This document shows, one piece after another, positions 9,624-18,777 of a DNA stretch of 64,000 bases. The number at the start of each line of letters is the position of its first letter. Position 1 is the stretch's first letter. The notes beneath the pieces are model-generated. The model was not told the origin of the DNA and did not search any database. It saw nothing but the letters and a program-made list of their open reading frames with translations. Location of the stretch: positions 1 through 64,000 of the forward strand of contig MPMV01000022.1 in NCBI GenBank assembly GCA_002238685.1, written 5' to 3'. A program made the translations under genes and the position numbers. The stretch comes from a bacterium EF100-94H03 bin56 (GTDB lineage: Bacteria > Pseudomonadota > Alphaproteobacteria > SP197).

Positions 9624-11243
9624 TCAGTCCCTGCCCAGATGGTCGAGATGGGCGATCAGCCCGCGCGAGGAACTGTCGAGTTCCTCGGTTCCCGCCCCAT
9701 CCTGCACCATGGGCAGGAGCTGCTGCGCAAGGTCCTTGGCGAACTCCACGCCCCACTGATCGAAGGGGTTGAGGCCCCAGATGACACCCTCGACGAACAC
9801 CTTGTGTTCGAAGAGGGCCACAAGGCGTCCCAGGGTCATCGCATCAAGCTGGCGATAGAGGATGGTTGTCGACGGCCGGTCACCGGGAAGGGTTCGATGG
9901 GGAACCAGACGGTGAATGTCGTCTGTGGAAACCCCTGACGCCGCATTCGCCGCGCGCACTTCGGCCTCGGTTCTGCCGAAGGCAAGTGCCGCCGCCTGCG
10001 CCACCGCGTTGGCGGCCAGGATGGCGTGGTGGGCGCCCGGGGCTTCATGTGGCCGGGCGGCCAGGAGAAAGTCGACGGGGACCGTGTCGGTGCCCTGGTG
10101 GAGTAACTGGAAGAAGGAGTGCTGGCTGTCCGTACCGCATCCGCCCCAGACGACCGGCGCGCTCGGTCGTCTCAACGGTGAGCCGTCGCGATCCACCCCC
10201 TTGCCATTCGATTCCATCTCCAGCTGCTGGACATAAGCCGGAAACAGGGCGAGGCGCTGGTCGTAGGGAATGAGGGCTCGCGTCGGCCAGCCCATGGCAT
10301 TGCGCCGCCAGATACCGATGAGGGCCAGGACGACGGGGAGATTCCCTTCAAGGGGTGCCGTGCGGAAGTGCCGGTCCATCATGCGCCCGCCTTCGAGGAA
10401 GGACCGGAAGTGGTCGTCGCCGACGGCAATCGCCAGTGAAAGACCAATGGATGACCACAGGGAATAGCGCCCACCGACCCAGTCAGCGAAACCGAAGATC
10501 CGTTCATCATCAATTGCGAAGTCGCGCGCCGCCGCCGGGTGGCTCGTGACAGCTGCCATGTGATGTCCCGCGGCATCCCCAAGCCAGGTGCGTGCGGTGC
10601 GGGCATTGGTCATCGTCTCGAGGGTGGCAAAGGTCTTGGATGCGACGATGACGAGAGTCGTGCGGGGATCGAGGGGTTTCAGCGTGTCCGCGATATCCGC
10701 CCCATCGACGTTGGAAACAAAATGAAGCCGTGGTCCGTCGTGGAAGGGGGCAAGCGCCCGTGTCGCCATCAGCGGCCCGAGGTGAGAGCCGCCAATACCG
10801 ATATTGACCACATCGCTGAAGGGTTCACCGGACAGGCTTGCAACGCGTCCCTGCCGAAGATCCCTGGCGAAGCCGAGCATGCGTTCCCGCAACCGCAAGA
10901 CCTCTGCCATGACATTACCGCCGGCCATTGGGATGTGGTCGTCACCAGCGCCTCTCAGTGCCACGTGGAGCGCGGCGCGGCGTTCCGTGACATTGACCGC
11001 CTCTCCCCGGAACATCTCTTCGCGGCGGGCTTCGACACCGGCGGCCCGCGCCAGGCCGACGAGGCTGGCCATGGCCCGGGAGTCGAGTTTTTCCTTGGCG
11101 TGGTCGACAAGGATGTCGTCAAGGCGGACCGACAGGCGTTCGAAGCGGTGCGGGTCCGCGTCGAAGAGGTCACGAAGATGAAGCGGTTTCAACCGTGCAG
11201 CCTCACGATGCACGTCGTCCCAGCATCCGCTGATGTCGGTCAT
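9624..11243 (-). CDS. pgi: Glucose-6-phosphate isomerase
   Basis: This 539-residue cytoplasmic enzyme interconverts glucose-6-phosphate and fructose-6-phosphate. Family marks are NIGIGGSHLGP, SKTFATLETMTN, the catalytic region WGGCGTDSQHSFFQLLHQGT and the C-terminal signature VEGVIWGLNPFDQWGVEFAK. The ATG at 11243 is preferred because the longer frame upstream has no family similarity; GTG at 11252 is an alternative. It is transcribed away from the phosphoglucomutase gene across about 135 bases, so the two sugar-phosphate genes may share a promoter region. Confidence 0.96.
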   Translation of the reverse strand: MTDISGCWDDVHREAARLKPLHLRDLFDADPHRFERLSVRLDDILVDHAKEKLDSRAMASLVGLARAAGVEARREEMFRGEAVNVTERRAALHVALRGAGDDHIPMAGGNVMAEVLRLRERMLGFARDLRQGRVASLSGEPFSDVVNIGIGGSHLGPLMATRALAPFHDGPRLHFVSNVDGADIADTLKPLDPRTTLVIVASKTFATLETMTNARTARTWLGDAAGHHMAAVTSHPAAARDFAIDDERIFGFADWVGGRYSLWSSIGLSLAIAVGDDHFRSFLEGGRMMDRHFRTAPLEGNLPVVLALIGIWRRNAMGWPTRALIPYDQRLALFPAYVQQLEMESNGKGVDRDGSPLRRPSAPVVWGGCGTDSQHSFFQLLHQGTDTVPVDFLLAARPHEAPGAHHAILAANAVAQAAALAFGRTEAEVRAANAASGVSTDDIHRLVPHRTLPGDRPSTTILYRQLDAMTLGRLVALFEHKVFVEGVIWGLNPFDQWGVEFAKDLAQQLLPMVQDGAGTEELDSSSRGLIAHLDHLGRD

Positions 11244-11377
11244 GATGCTCACTCGGTCACGTGGCAGGAGTGTATCGCGACACGCCGGCAAGCGGCGAGA
11301 GCGATCGACGGTGACATGCAGGGGATCCGGGCATGGTACGTTGGTGCGCGTGGCGACAAGGAAGGGATGAGGCAGCG

Positions 11378-13009
11378 TTGCGTGTTCTGACTGTCGCCAC
11401 ACGGCCGATTGCCGGCCAGGAGCCGGGCACGTCGGGTCTGAGGAAGACAACCCGGGCCTTCATGCAGCCGGGCTACCTGGAGAACTTCGTCCAGTCGGTC
11501 TTCGATACCATCGGCGGTCTTGACGGCAAGACCCTGGTGCTCGGTGGGGACGGCCGCTACTTCACTCCCGCTGCTGCCCGGACCATCCTCTTCATGGCGG
11601 CGGCCAACGGCGCCGGCCGCGTGGTGGTCGGAAGGGAAGGGCTGTTGTCGACACCGGCTGCATCCTGCCTCATACGCCGACGCGGTGCCGCCGGTGGGCT
11701 CCTCCTGACGGCGAGTCACAATCCCGGTGGTCCGGATGCCGATTTCGGCATCAAGGTCAACATGGCCAACGGCGGCCCGGCGCCTGTTGACCTGACGGCC
11801 CAAATCTACGAGCGCACGAAGACGATCGATGCCTATCGCATCCTTGACGGCGCCGATATCGCTTTCGGGCAGCCTGGAACGGGCATGCTGGGCGGCATGA
11901 TCGTGGAGGTGGTCGACCCGGTCGAGAACTACCGGGACCTGATGGCGGGCCTGTTTGATTTCGAAGCCATCCGTTCCCTCTTCGAGGGCGGGTTCCGGAT
12001 GCGGTTTGACGCCCTCAATGCGGTGACCGGCCCCTATGCCCGCAGGCTCTTCGAAGAGGAACTCGGCGCCTCTCGCGGCACGGTGGTCAACGCCACACCC
12101 CTGGCCGACTTCGGTGGTCTTCATCCAGATCCCAATCCTCTGACATGCCGTGACCTCGTCACTCACATGATGTCGTCGCAAGCGCCTGACCTTGCCGCGG
12201 CCACCGACGGCGACGGTGACCGGGCCATGATTCTCGGCCGTGGCGTACGCGTGTCGCCGGGCGACAGTCTGGCCGTCCTTGCCGCCCGTGCCGACCTCGT
12301 GCCGGGCTACAGGGGAGGCCTTGCCGGGGTCGCCCGATCCATGCCGACGAGCCGGGCCGTGGACCGGGTGGCGGCCTCCCTTGGAATCGACTGTCACGAG
12401 ACCCCGACCGGATGGAAGTTCTTCGGCACGCTCCTTGATGCCGGCAAGGTGACGCTGTGCGGCGAGGAGAGTGCGGGAACCGGCTCATCCCACATGCGCG
12501 AAAAGGACGGTCTGTGGGCCGTGCTATTCTGGCTCAACATCATCGCCCGCCGCCGCCTCTCGGTTGCCGGGATCCTTGAGGACCACTGGCGCCGGTTCGG
12601 GCGCCACTACCATTCCCGCCATGACTGGGAAGGCCTGCCGCCAGGCGTCGCCGGAGACCTCGTGGAGTCCCTGCGTTCGCGTCTCCCTCGCCTTCCCGGA
12701 AGTATTGTCGCCGGACTAACAGTGACGGCAGCCGACGAGTTCCATTACACGGACCCGATCGATGGCACGACGGCCAGGAACCAGGGGCTGCGGATCGCCT
12801 TCGAGGGCGGGATGCGGGTCGTCTTGCGCCTCTCGGGAACCTCCACGGGAGGTGCGATCCTCAGGGTCTATCTCGAGCGCTACGAGGCGGATGAATCCTG
12901 TCTCCATCTTGATTGCGATGAGGCGCTGACGCCGCTTGCCGCCGCAGCCGATGCCATTGCCGGTATCAGGGCTCGAACCGGACGCAGGCAACCGGACGTG
13001 AGAACCTGA
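11378..13009 (+). CDS. pgm: Alpha-D-glucose phosphate-specific phosphoglucomutase
   Basis: The 543-residue protein converts glucose-1-phosphate and glucose-6-phosphate. It begins TRPIAGQEPGTSGLRKT, has the phosphoserine loop TASHNPGG, the magnesium loop ATDGDGDRAM, the sugar-specificity loop CGEESAGTGSSH and the phosphate-binding LSGTSTGG. A TTG start is chosen because it follows AAGGGATGAGG closely and matches the usual family start; the upstream ATG at 11333 would add 15 unrelated residues. It is divergent from pgi, consistent with glycogen or exopolysaccharide metabolism. Confidence 0.94.
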   Translation: MRVLTVATRPIAGQEPGTSGLRKTTRAFMQPGYLENFVQSVFDTIGGLDGKTLVLGGDGRYFTPAAARTILFMAAANGAGRVVVGREGLLSTPAASCLIRRRGAAGGLLLTASHNPGGPDADFGIKVNMANGGPAPVDLTAQIYERTKTIDAYRILDGADIAFGQPGTGMLGGMIVEVVDPVENYRDLMAGLFDFEAIRSLFEGGFRMRFDALNAVTGPYARRLFEEELGASRGTVVNATPLADFGGLHPDPNPLTCRDLVTHMMSSQAPDLAAATDGDGDRAMILGRGVRVSPGDSLAVLAARADLVPGYRGGLAGVARSMPTSRAVDRVAASLGIDCHETPTGWKFFGTLLDAGKVTLCGEESAGTGSSHMREKDGLWAVLFWLNIIARRRLSVAGILEDHWRRFGRHYHSRHDWEGLPPGVAGDLVESLRSRLPRLPGSIVAGLTVTAADEFHYTDPIDGTTARNQGLRIAFEGGMRVVLRLSGTSTGGAILRVYLERYEADESCLHLDCDEALTPLAAAADAIAGIRARTGRRQPDVRT

Positions 13010-13081
13010 CTCGACGACTCGCCGGGCAGATCGAGCCTCCCGGTTGACGGCAGTTGTGTCTGGCGACGCGGTTCGCCGGCG

Positions 13082-13428
13082 GTGACCCCGGCCCGGGAGG
13101 ATTCCGCGGAGCTCGTCCAGGTTCAAAACCTGGCGCTGGTGGTGGTCTCGGATCCGGCGCAGTGCGAGATCGGGCACGGCTTGATGGAACTCGAACATCC
13201 GCAGGAGGCCGGAATTCCGGTGGATTGGCAACTGTGCTGTCTGGTGGCCTCGAACCACGGCTGGCACGGTGCGGTCGGCATCGCGGCCTCGGCCCTGCGG
13301 CTTCAGGCCCGCGACCACTGGATCAGCCCAGGCCACGTCGAGGCGCCGCAATCATGAACACCGGGTGGTGGGCTTGTTCCGCTTCCTGATCCGGTCGCAC
13401 GTGCGCTGCCGCAATCTGGCCTCCCACG
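13082..13428 (+). pseudogene. Relic of a DruA-type IS4 transposase, central part
   Basis: Fragments in two plus-strand frames match the DUF4338 half of the transposase at 35-2380. GWHGAVGIAASALRLQARDHW matches the GWLGAAGFSAAALRVTARDRW segment there, and LFRFLIRSHVRCRNLASHV matches LSRFLIRPQVFCPHLASHV. A frameshift near 13357 separates the pieces and there is no start or catalytic domain. It is a dead remnant just downstream of pgm. Confidence 0.7.
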
Positions 13429-13560
13429 TGCACGGACGCGACCGTCGCAGAAACCGAACTCCTCGCACGCCCAAGCCGCCAAGCCCGTGCCGTGCAACGA
13501 CGGGATCTCGCCCGTCAACGCTTCAATCCGTGCCAGAGACGAAGGCGCGCTCAGACAGCG
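13429..13560 (-). pseudogene. Relic of a DruA-type transposase N-terminus, opposite strand
   Basis: On the minus strand the segment reads RCLSAPSSLARIEALTGE followed by LAAWACEEFGFCDGRVRA, which resembles the N-terminus of the 35-2380 transposase (SRRALGRRVCEEFAFIDAVGR). It abuts the plus-strand relic head to tail in opposite orientation, so at least two elements or an inversion are involved. Confidence 0.55.
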
Positions 13561-13788
13561 CTTGACCTCATGCTGCGCATTCGTCAGGGCAACGACAGGG
13601 GCGCCCTATTCGAACGTTCGGCACCACTCGAGGGCGTGGGTGGATCGCTATGCCCGATGGCAGGCACATCGATGGTCAAGAGGCAAACGAGACATGTATG
13701 CTGCCGGGTGCAGCGGCGGTAGTCCGACTCGCGACATCACTCGCTTTGGCGCGCGCGCAACGCACGCGTCTGAATGGAGAAGTTGGGC

Positions 13789-14307
13789 ATGCTTGCATTC
13801 GATACCCCCGAGATCGTTGAGTTCTGGAAAGAGGCCTGTGCCTACCTCGGAATCAGCGAGGATTCGCGGCACTGCGCCCTCACCTTTGCTGAACCCAACA
13901 AGGAGACAGACGCCGCAACATGGATAGATCCCATCGCCGACAACGCGGTTAACCGCATGAAGCGAGGTACGGCGCACCTAGCGATGCAGTTCGAAAAGGA
14001 TGACATTCCGATGCGCCAGGTTGGTGACTACTGGATCGTGCTGAAGTGCGACGGCAGTCCTCAGTGTGTTGTCCAGATTATTGGGATCGAGACCCTGCCG
14101 TTCAATGAAGTCGGTCCCATCTTTGCCGCGTCCGAAGGAGATGGCGATCTAAGCCTGAAGTATTGGCAGCAGGGCCATATGGCGCAGTTCAAGGACCAGT
14201 GCAGGCGGTGGAACGTGGGGTGGCGCGAAGACTACCCGGTCGTCTGCGAAAGCCTCATCACCGTCTATCGACCCGGTGATACCGTTCCTCCATCATCTCC
14301 TGTCTAG
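13789..14307 (+). CDS. ASCH-domain protein, copy 1
   Basis: This 172-residue protein looks like the ASCH/YhfF-type fold: MLAFDTPEIVEFWKEAC, MKRGTAHL (the GxKxxT-like region), DYWIVLKCDGSPQCVVQIIG, and the acidic stretch FAASEGDGDLSLKYWQQGH. ASCH proteins are thought to bind RNA or nucleosides, and some hydrolyse N4-acetylcytidine; the role here is unknown. The ATG at 13789 is chosen over 13774 because it has GGAG eight bases upstream and aligns with the start of copy 2. It heads a run of four same-strand genes. Confidence 0.75.
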   Translation: MLAFDTPEIVEFWKEACAYLGISEDSRHCALTFAEPNKETDAATWIDPIADNAVNRMKRGTAHLAMQFEKDDIPMRQVGDYWIVLKCDGSPQCVVQIIGIETLPFNEVGPIFAASEGDGDLSLKYWQQGHMAQFKDQCRRWNVGWREDYPVVCESLITVYRPGDTVPPSSPV

Positions 14308-14384
14308 GAGTGGTGGTCGGCGGGGAGACAGCGGATCCGCTGAGCCGGCGCAACCATGGGAAACGGCGAACGGGAACAACGACA

Positions 14385-14870
14385 ATGCTCATATTCACTA
14401 CACCCGAGATCGACGCATTCTGGCGTGAGGCCTGCAAGGCGACCGGCATCGATCCGACGACGACGCATCATGCCGGTACGTTCGCCGAGCCGCGCAAGGA
14501 TGTGCACGTTGCCTTTATCGAAGAACTTGCCGGCATGGCGCGGGACGGCCAGAAACGCGGTACGGCCCACATGCAGTTGCATTTTGAGCATGAGGGCATT
14601 CGCATGCGCGAGGCCGGCGATTGCTGGATTGTCACCACGGTCACGGGCACGCCACTGTGCGTCGTGAGGATCACCAACGTCGCCATAACGCCGTTCATCG
14701 AAGTCGGCGAAGCCTTCGCTGCCTCGGAGGGTGAAGGCGACCTGAGCGTTGCTCACTGGCGTGGTGCCCACCTCGGTTACTTCAGAGAGCAGTGCGACCT
14801 TTGGGGTCATGAGTGGTGCGACGATGCGCCAGTTGTCTGTGAGAGCTTCGAACTCGTCTACCGGCCATGA
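14385..14870 (+). CDS. ASCH-domain protein, copy 2
   Basis: The 161-residue protein is a diverged tandem paralogue of the preceding gene, sharing the order TPEI..FW.EAC, KRGTAHM, DCWIV, F.ASEGEGDLS..HW and PVVCES. Its stop overlaps the ATG of the following SDR by four bases (ATGA), so the two are likely translationally coupled. That coupling ties the ASCH pair to the dehydrogenase, though the substrate cannot be read from sequence. Confidence 0.75.
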   Translation: MLIFTTPEIDAFWREACKATGIDPTTTHHAGTFAEPRKDVHVAFIEELAGMARDGQKRGTAHMQLHFEHEGIRMREAGDCWIVTTVTGTPLCVVRITNVAITPFIEVGEAFAASEGEGDLSVAHWRGAHLGYFREQCDLWGHEWCDDAPVVCESFELVYRP

Positions 14871-15637
14871 CAGGTTCAGGTGTCTTTGCCGGCAAGGTCA
14901 TCGCCATCACGGGCGCGGCCTCCGGCATCGGTCGGGCGTGCGCGCTCGGCGCCTCGCGCGAAGGTGCCTGCACAGCACTGATCGACCGCACAGAAACAGA
15001 GCCGGTAAAATCCGAGATCACAGCCGCTGGAGGCCGCGCTGCGGCGATACACTGCGACGTACGGGACACCCGAGCCGTCAATGGAGCGCTGTCACATGTG
15101 AAGAGCCGTTTCGAACGACTCGATGTGCTCATCAACTGCGCTGGAACCATGGGCAATTGGCCTAAACCCCTGTCCGAGACGACAGATGAAGATTGGGACA
15201 TCGTCACCGACACGAACCTCAAGGGTGTCTTTGCCTTCTGCCGCGCGGCGCTGCCGCTACTGCGACTGAGCCAGGGAGCCATCGTCAACATTGCTTCCGA
15301 ACTCGGCCTAGTGGGCACCTCAGGATTGGTGATCTACGGTGCGTCCAAGGCCGGTGTCATCCAGCTAAGCCGTGGCCTTGCCGTTGAGGAAGGCCCCAAC
15401 AACATTCGCGTCAACTGTGTCTGTCCCGGTCCCGTCGACACGCCCTTTCTGGACAGGCCCGGTGCTGCACGCGATCTCGAGCAATACAGGCGCGATGCGT
15501 CCTCGACAACGATCATGGAGCGCCTTGGTACGCCCGATGAGATCGCCGAGGTCGTGCTGTTTGTCGCCTCGCCGAAGGCGTCGTTCATGACTGGCTCTGT
15601 GCTCGTCGCTGATGGCGGCGTAACGGCCCATGACTGA
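14867..15637 (+). CDS. SDR-family oxidoreductase
   Basis: This 256-residue classical short-chain dehydrogenase has the nucleotide motif TGAASGIG, the NAG-like INCAG, a catalytic serine in NIASELGLVG, YGASK (Tyr-x3-Lys), and the PGPVDTPF segment typical of the family. The C-terminal ADGGV is also usual. It overlaps ASCH copy 2 by four bases and is followed after 29 bases by an epimerase, so all four genes may be one transcript. The Asp-like residue after the second strand (LIDRTE) hints at NAD preference. Confidence 0.88.
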   Translation: MTGSGVFAGKVIAITGAASGIGRACALGASREGACTALIDRTETEPVKSEITAAGGRAAAIHCDVRDTRAVNGALSHVKSRFERLDVLINCAGTMGNWPKPLSETTDEDWDIVTDTNLKGVFAFCRAALPLLRLSQGAIVNIASELGLVGTSGLVIYGASKAGVIQLSRGLAVEEGPNNIRVNCVCPGPVDTPFLDRPGAARDLEQYRRDASSTTIMERLGTPDEIAEVVLFVASPKASFMTGSVLVADGGVTAHD

Positions 15638-15666
15638 GACCAAGGTCCCATGCAGGAGATAGACCG

Positions 15667-16593
15667 ATGAAACGTGTTCTGGTGACGGGCGGCGCCGGGC
15701 GATTGGGCCGCTACGTAGTCGCCGAGTTGGTCGACGACTACGAGGTAACGGTGATTGACCGGACCGCCCCTGGCACCGACGTCGCCTTTGTCAGCGCCGA
15801 TATTCTCGACCGTTCCGCGCTTGGAGCGGCCATTTGCCGGCAAGACGCCGTGATTCACCTGGCAGCCCACGATGCCGACGCCGAGGCCAGCGAGACCGAG
15901 TTTGTCCGGACCAATGTCGAGGGAACCTGGAACGTCTTCGACGTCGCTCGGGCGGCCGACGTGCCACGCTTCGTGCACTGCTCGAGCGTCGCGGCACTCA
16001 ACATCAGCCCTGAGAACCCGCCGCAACACCTGCCGGTTGATCCAGATCACGTTGGCCGCCCGGTCGGGGCCTATGGCCTCAGCAAGTTGATGGGCGAGGC
16101 CATCGCACGCCGGTTTGCCATGCTTGGCGACATGTCCGTCGTCTGCCTGCGTCCGACGCTCGTGATGTACGACTGGATCGTTCACACGATCGCGTATCAC
16201 AACGCCAAGATAGATGGCGGTCCGGAACCCGGCTCCGCACATGACCCGGCTTGGCCGGATTGGGGCGAAGCTCTGCCCGGGTCCCGGTCGTTTGTCACGG
16301 CGCGCGATGCCGCACGCGGCTTTCGCGCCGCATTGGAATGCCCGTCCGAGGCTTTCTCTCTCATGTTCCTGTCGGCCGCGGATACTTACAGTCCGTTGCC
16401 GACCCGGGACGTGGTGGTACGCGAATTCGGCGTAACGCCGCCGTTGAAAAACGCGACGCTCTACCGCGACGATCCGCGCGCGTCGATTTATGACATCGCG
16501 CCGACCGCCGCTGCCCTGGGGTGGCGCCCCCTCGAAACATGGGACGATGTCACGAAACGCGTCTTGGAGCCTGGCCCTCCCCATGCCCCATAG
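15667..16593 (+). CDS. NAD-dependent epimerase/dehydratase
   Basis: This 308-residue extended SDR starts MKRVLVTGGAGRLGRYVVAE after AGGAGATAG. It has a catalytic-type serine region (HCSSVAALN) and YGLSK as the Tyr-x3-Lys pair, with VIDRT after the second strand, which suggests NAD. The family acts on nucleotide sugars or related hydroxy compounds. The adjoining SDR suggests a small redox route, but no substrate can be named. It is the last gene of the ASCH run. Confidence 0.85.
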   Translation: MKRVLVTGGAGRLGRYVVAELVDDYEVTVIDRTAPGTDVAFVSADILDRSALGAAICRQDAVIHLAAHDADAEASETEFVRTNVEGTWNVFDVARAADVPRFVHCSSVAALNISPENPPQHLPVDPDHVGRPVGAYGLSKLMGEAIARRFAMLGDMSVVCLRPTLVMYDWIVHTIAYHNAKIDGGPEPGSAHDPAWPDWGEALPGSRSFVTARDAARGFRAALECPSEAFSLMFLSAADTYSPLPTRDVVVREFGVTPPLKNATLYRDDPRASIYDIAPTAAALGWRPLETWDDVTKRVLEPGPPHAP

Positions 16594-16689
16594 GGCTGTC
16601 GGGCCTTGCGGCTGCTGTTCCATGACCGTTGTAGCCTTGCGAGGCCCCATTCGGGTGAGCGTGACGCCGTCGCGCTACGGGATCCTGGT

Positions 16690-16790
16690 GCCAGGGGCCG
16701 GTCGGGCTGATCATGCCCGAGCGGAGTCATCAGGAAGAGGCGCCATGCGGCGACAAGGTTGAGGGCGGGTTCGGGTTGCAACCTTCTAAC
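16690..16790 (-). pseudogene. Relic of a DruA-type IS4 transposase C-terminus
   Basis: The minus strand encodes RLQPEPALNLVAAWRLFLMT followed by PLGHD, matching the RLQRAIAINAVIAWRIMVMTLLG segment of the transposase at 35-2380, just after its YREK motif. Only about 30 codons are recognisable. With the relics at 13.1-13.6 kb it brackets the ASCH-SDR-epimerase group. Confidence 0.6.
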
Positions 16791-16858
16791 GCTACAATTT
16801 TGCCACTCCCTAAGACGAGGAATGTGGTTCAACCTTAATCCTGATATTGGGAACCCAT

Positions 16859-17104
16859 ATGAAAACCACGATCGAGCTTCCTGACGCGCTGATTGAGCAG
16901 GCGCGCCGTGTAGCCAAGGGGGAGGGCGCCACGCTCCGTGCGCTGATTGAAGAAGGCCTTCAGCGCAGCCTTGAAGCCCGGCGACGGGAGGGGCGTCGCC
17001 AGCTCGACTTTCCGAGCTACGGCGGCAACGGTCTCACTGAAGAGTTCCAGAGTGCGCCTTGGGGCCGGATTCGCGATGAGATCTATCGTGGGCACAGTGC
17101 GTGA
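16859..17104 (+). CDS. VapB-like type II antitoxin
   Basis: The 81-residue protein begins MKTTIELPDALIEQARRVAK, a ribbon-helix-helix start typical of VapB antitoxins, and ends in a basic then toxin-binding tail (FPSYGGNGLTEEFQSAPW). The start codon at 16859 is preferred to one four codons upstream because homologues begin at MKTTI. Its stop overlaps the GTG of the PIN-domain gene. It probably represses its own promoter, as such antitoxins usually do. Confidence 0.82.
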   Translation: MKTTIELPDALIEQARRVAKGEGATLRALIEEGLQRSLEARRREGRRQLDFPSYGGNGLTEEFQSAPWGRIRDEIYRGHSA

Positions 17105-17343
17105 TCGCTGTCGACACAAACCTGCTCAGCTACGCACACCGCCCAGAAATGCCCTTCCATGAGCGTGCTCGGCAGGTGCTGACGGAGGCCGTCGCTACAC
17201 TGGCACCGGTTGGTGTTCCTTGGTCTTGTGCCCACGAGTTTGTCGCGGTGGTCGCCAATCCGCGTATTTTCCGGCATCACACGGATGGCCTTGGATACCG
17301 CAAGGCGGCTCCTTGCGAGCCTCTCCGGCGGGTTCCTGGCTGA
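17101..17343 (+). pseudogene. VapC-like PIN-domain toxin, C-terminally truncated
   Basis: A GTG start overlaps the antitoxin stop. The first 58 residues, IAVDTNLLSYAHRPEMPFHE and then WSCAHEFVAVVANPRIF, are a clear PIN domain with the first Asp and the central Glu. After FR the sequence becomes unrelated (HHTDGLGYRKAAP), and the later acidic residues needed for RNase activity are missing. Normal VapC length is about 140 residues. The following 17344-17564 holds no gene that I recognise. The toxin is probably inactive while the antitoxin is intact. Confidence 0.75.
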
Positions 17344-17564
17344 GGGTGAGGGTTACCTGGATTCGCTCGAGCAGATCGCCTGATCGGCCCTCCTGCAACG
17401 CGCACATGCGCGCGTTGCTCGGGTGGTCACATTGTGCCTGTTTCTGGGGGTGCGTGTCCTGTGGTCGGCTGACCGGTATTTCTCGCCCTTCCCTGACTTG
17501 ACCGTGGACATTTCGCTCCCGAAGGGATGAGGTGATGGCCTGAACCTTATGGAGGTGAAACGCC

Positions 17565-18584
17565 ATGCGCGCTGCGCGGCTCCACGAGAACGCTGAATCC
17601 CTGGTCGTTGAAGACCTGGACGATCCGAGTGCGCCGGAGGGCTGTGCGGTCGTTGCGGTCGAGGCGGTCTTCCTGTCCCCGTACATGGGGACGTTGATCG
17701 ACGGGAGCGGCGGTTTCGTCACGCCGCGCCGGCCATTCACGCCGGGAATGGACTGTGTCGGATCGATCGTAGCGGTCGGCGGCGGGGTCACCGGGGTCGC
17801 TGTCGGTGATTGCGTGTTTTGTGACAGCTACATCGAGGCGGCGTCACCGACGGGTCGAACCGAGTACGCCTTCGCGGGCTGTTTCGACATTTCGGGTGGA
17901 GCAGGCGAGATTCTGGACCGCTGGCGCGACGGCGCCCTTGCGACGCACATCGTCCTGCCGGCCGAGTGCCTGACCACCGTCGAACCGGCATTGTCCGTGA
18001 CGTCGGCTGACGTCTTGTGTCGGCTCGGATGGATGGGAACGGCTTACGGGGGATTCGTGCACGGGGCGCTCTCGACGGACTCCAGTGTCGCCGTCTATGG
18101 CGCGACGGGACTGGTCGGTGTCAGTGCCATCGTCGTTGCTCTGGCCATGGGCGCCGGGCGCGTTTGCGCCGTCGCCAGGTCGCCGGAGCGACTGGCCGCA
18201 TTTGACGGACTGGACGACCGTGTGGAAACGTCGACGGAGATTCCCGACGGGATCGACATGGTCCTGAACACCGTCGACATCGACGATCCGGCGTGGATCA
18301 ACCAAGCGGCCGCCGCCTTGAACAAGGGAGGATCCATCGTTTCGGTAGCCTCGACCAATCCGACCGTGCCGGCATCGGGTTTCGTGACCAAGGAACTCGC
18401 GTTTCGGGGGTCATTGTGGTTCCCGAGAGACGCACCCGCATCACTTGTCCGAATGATCGCCGAAGGCCGGCTGCCCGTTGACCGGTTCCGGGTTCACCCC
18501 TACGGCCTGGACGATGTCGGCGCGGCGGTCGATCACGCCGCTCGCGGCGTTTCGCCTTTCGAGCACGTGGTTGTCCGGCCATGA
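17565..18584 (+). CDS. MDR-family (zinc-type alcohol dehydrogenase-like) oxidoreductase
   Basis: The 339-residue protein has the GroES-like N-terminal domain (FTPGMDCVGSIVAVGGGVTG), a nucleotide-binding site AVYGATGLVGVSAIVVALAM, and the C-terminal substrate domain. The usual catalytic zinc ligands are not evident, so it may be a quinone-oxidoreductase-like or zinc-independent member. AGGTG precedes the ATG. It stands alone; 18585-18777 downstream shows nothing recognisable. Confidence 0.85.
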   Translation: MRAARLHENAESLVVEDLDDPSAPEGCAVVAVEAVFLSPYMGTLIDGSGGFVTPRRPFTPGMDCVGSIVAVGGGVTGVAVGDCVFCDSYIEAASPTGRTEYAFAGCFDISGGAGEILDRWRDGALATHIVLPAECLTTVEPALSVTSADVLCRLGWMGTAYGGFVHGALSTDSSVAVYGATGLVGVSAIVVALAMGAGRVCAVARSPERLAAFDGLDDRVETSTEIPDGIDMVLNTVDIDDPAWINQAAAALNKGGSIVSVASTNPTVPASGFVTKELAFRGSLWFPRDAPASLVRMIAEGRLPVDRFRVHPYGLDDVGAAVDHAARGVSPFEHVVVRP

Positions 18585-18777
18585 TCGAAGCGGTCGCCGC
18601 CTGCGTTGCGCCGGAGAGGTGTTCATCAAGGTGACGGCCGTGGGTGCCGCGCCGGAGTTTCTCCATACCCGGGGCGCGATTGGCGCTTGTGCGAGACCTG
18701 TCGCGTAGGAAGAGTTCCTGGCCAAGGCCCTTGCTGGCAAGCTCGTTGCCGTCCCGCCCACATTGCGGAGGTGTCAG

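Noticed and set aside
17395..17416. CAACGCGC/GCGCGTTG dyad downstream of the vapC fragment
   Set aside because: Short and G+C-rich with no neighbouring gene end or T run; no function supported.
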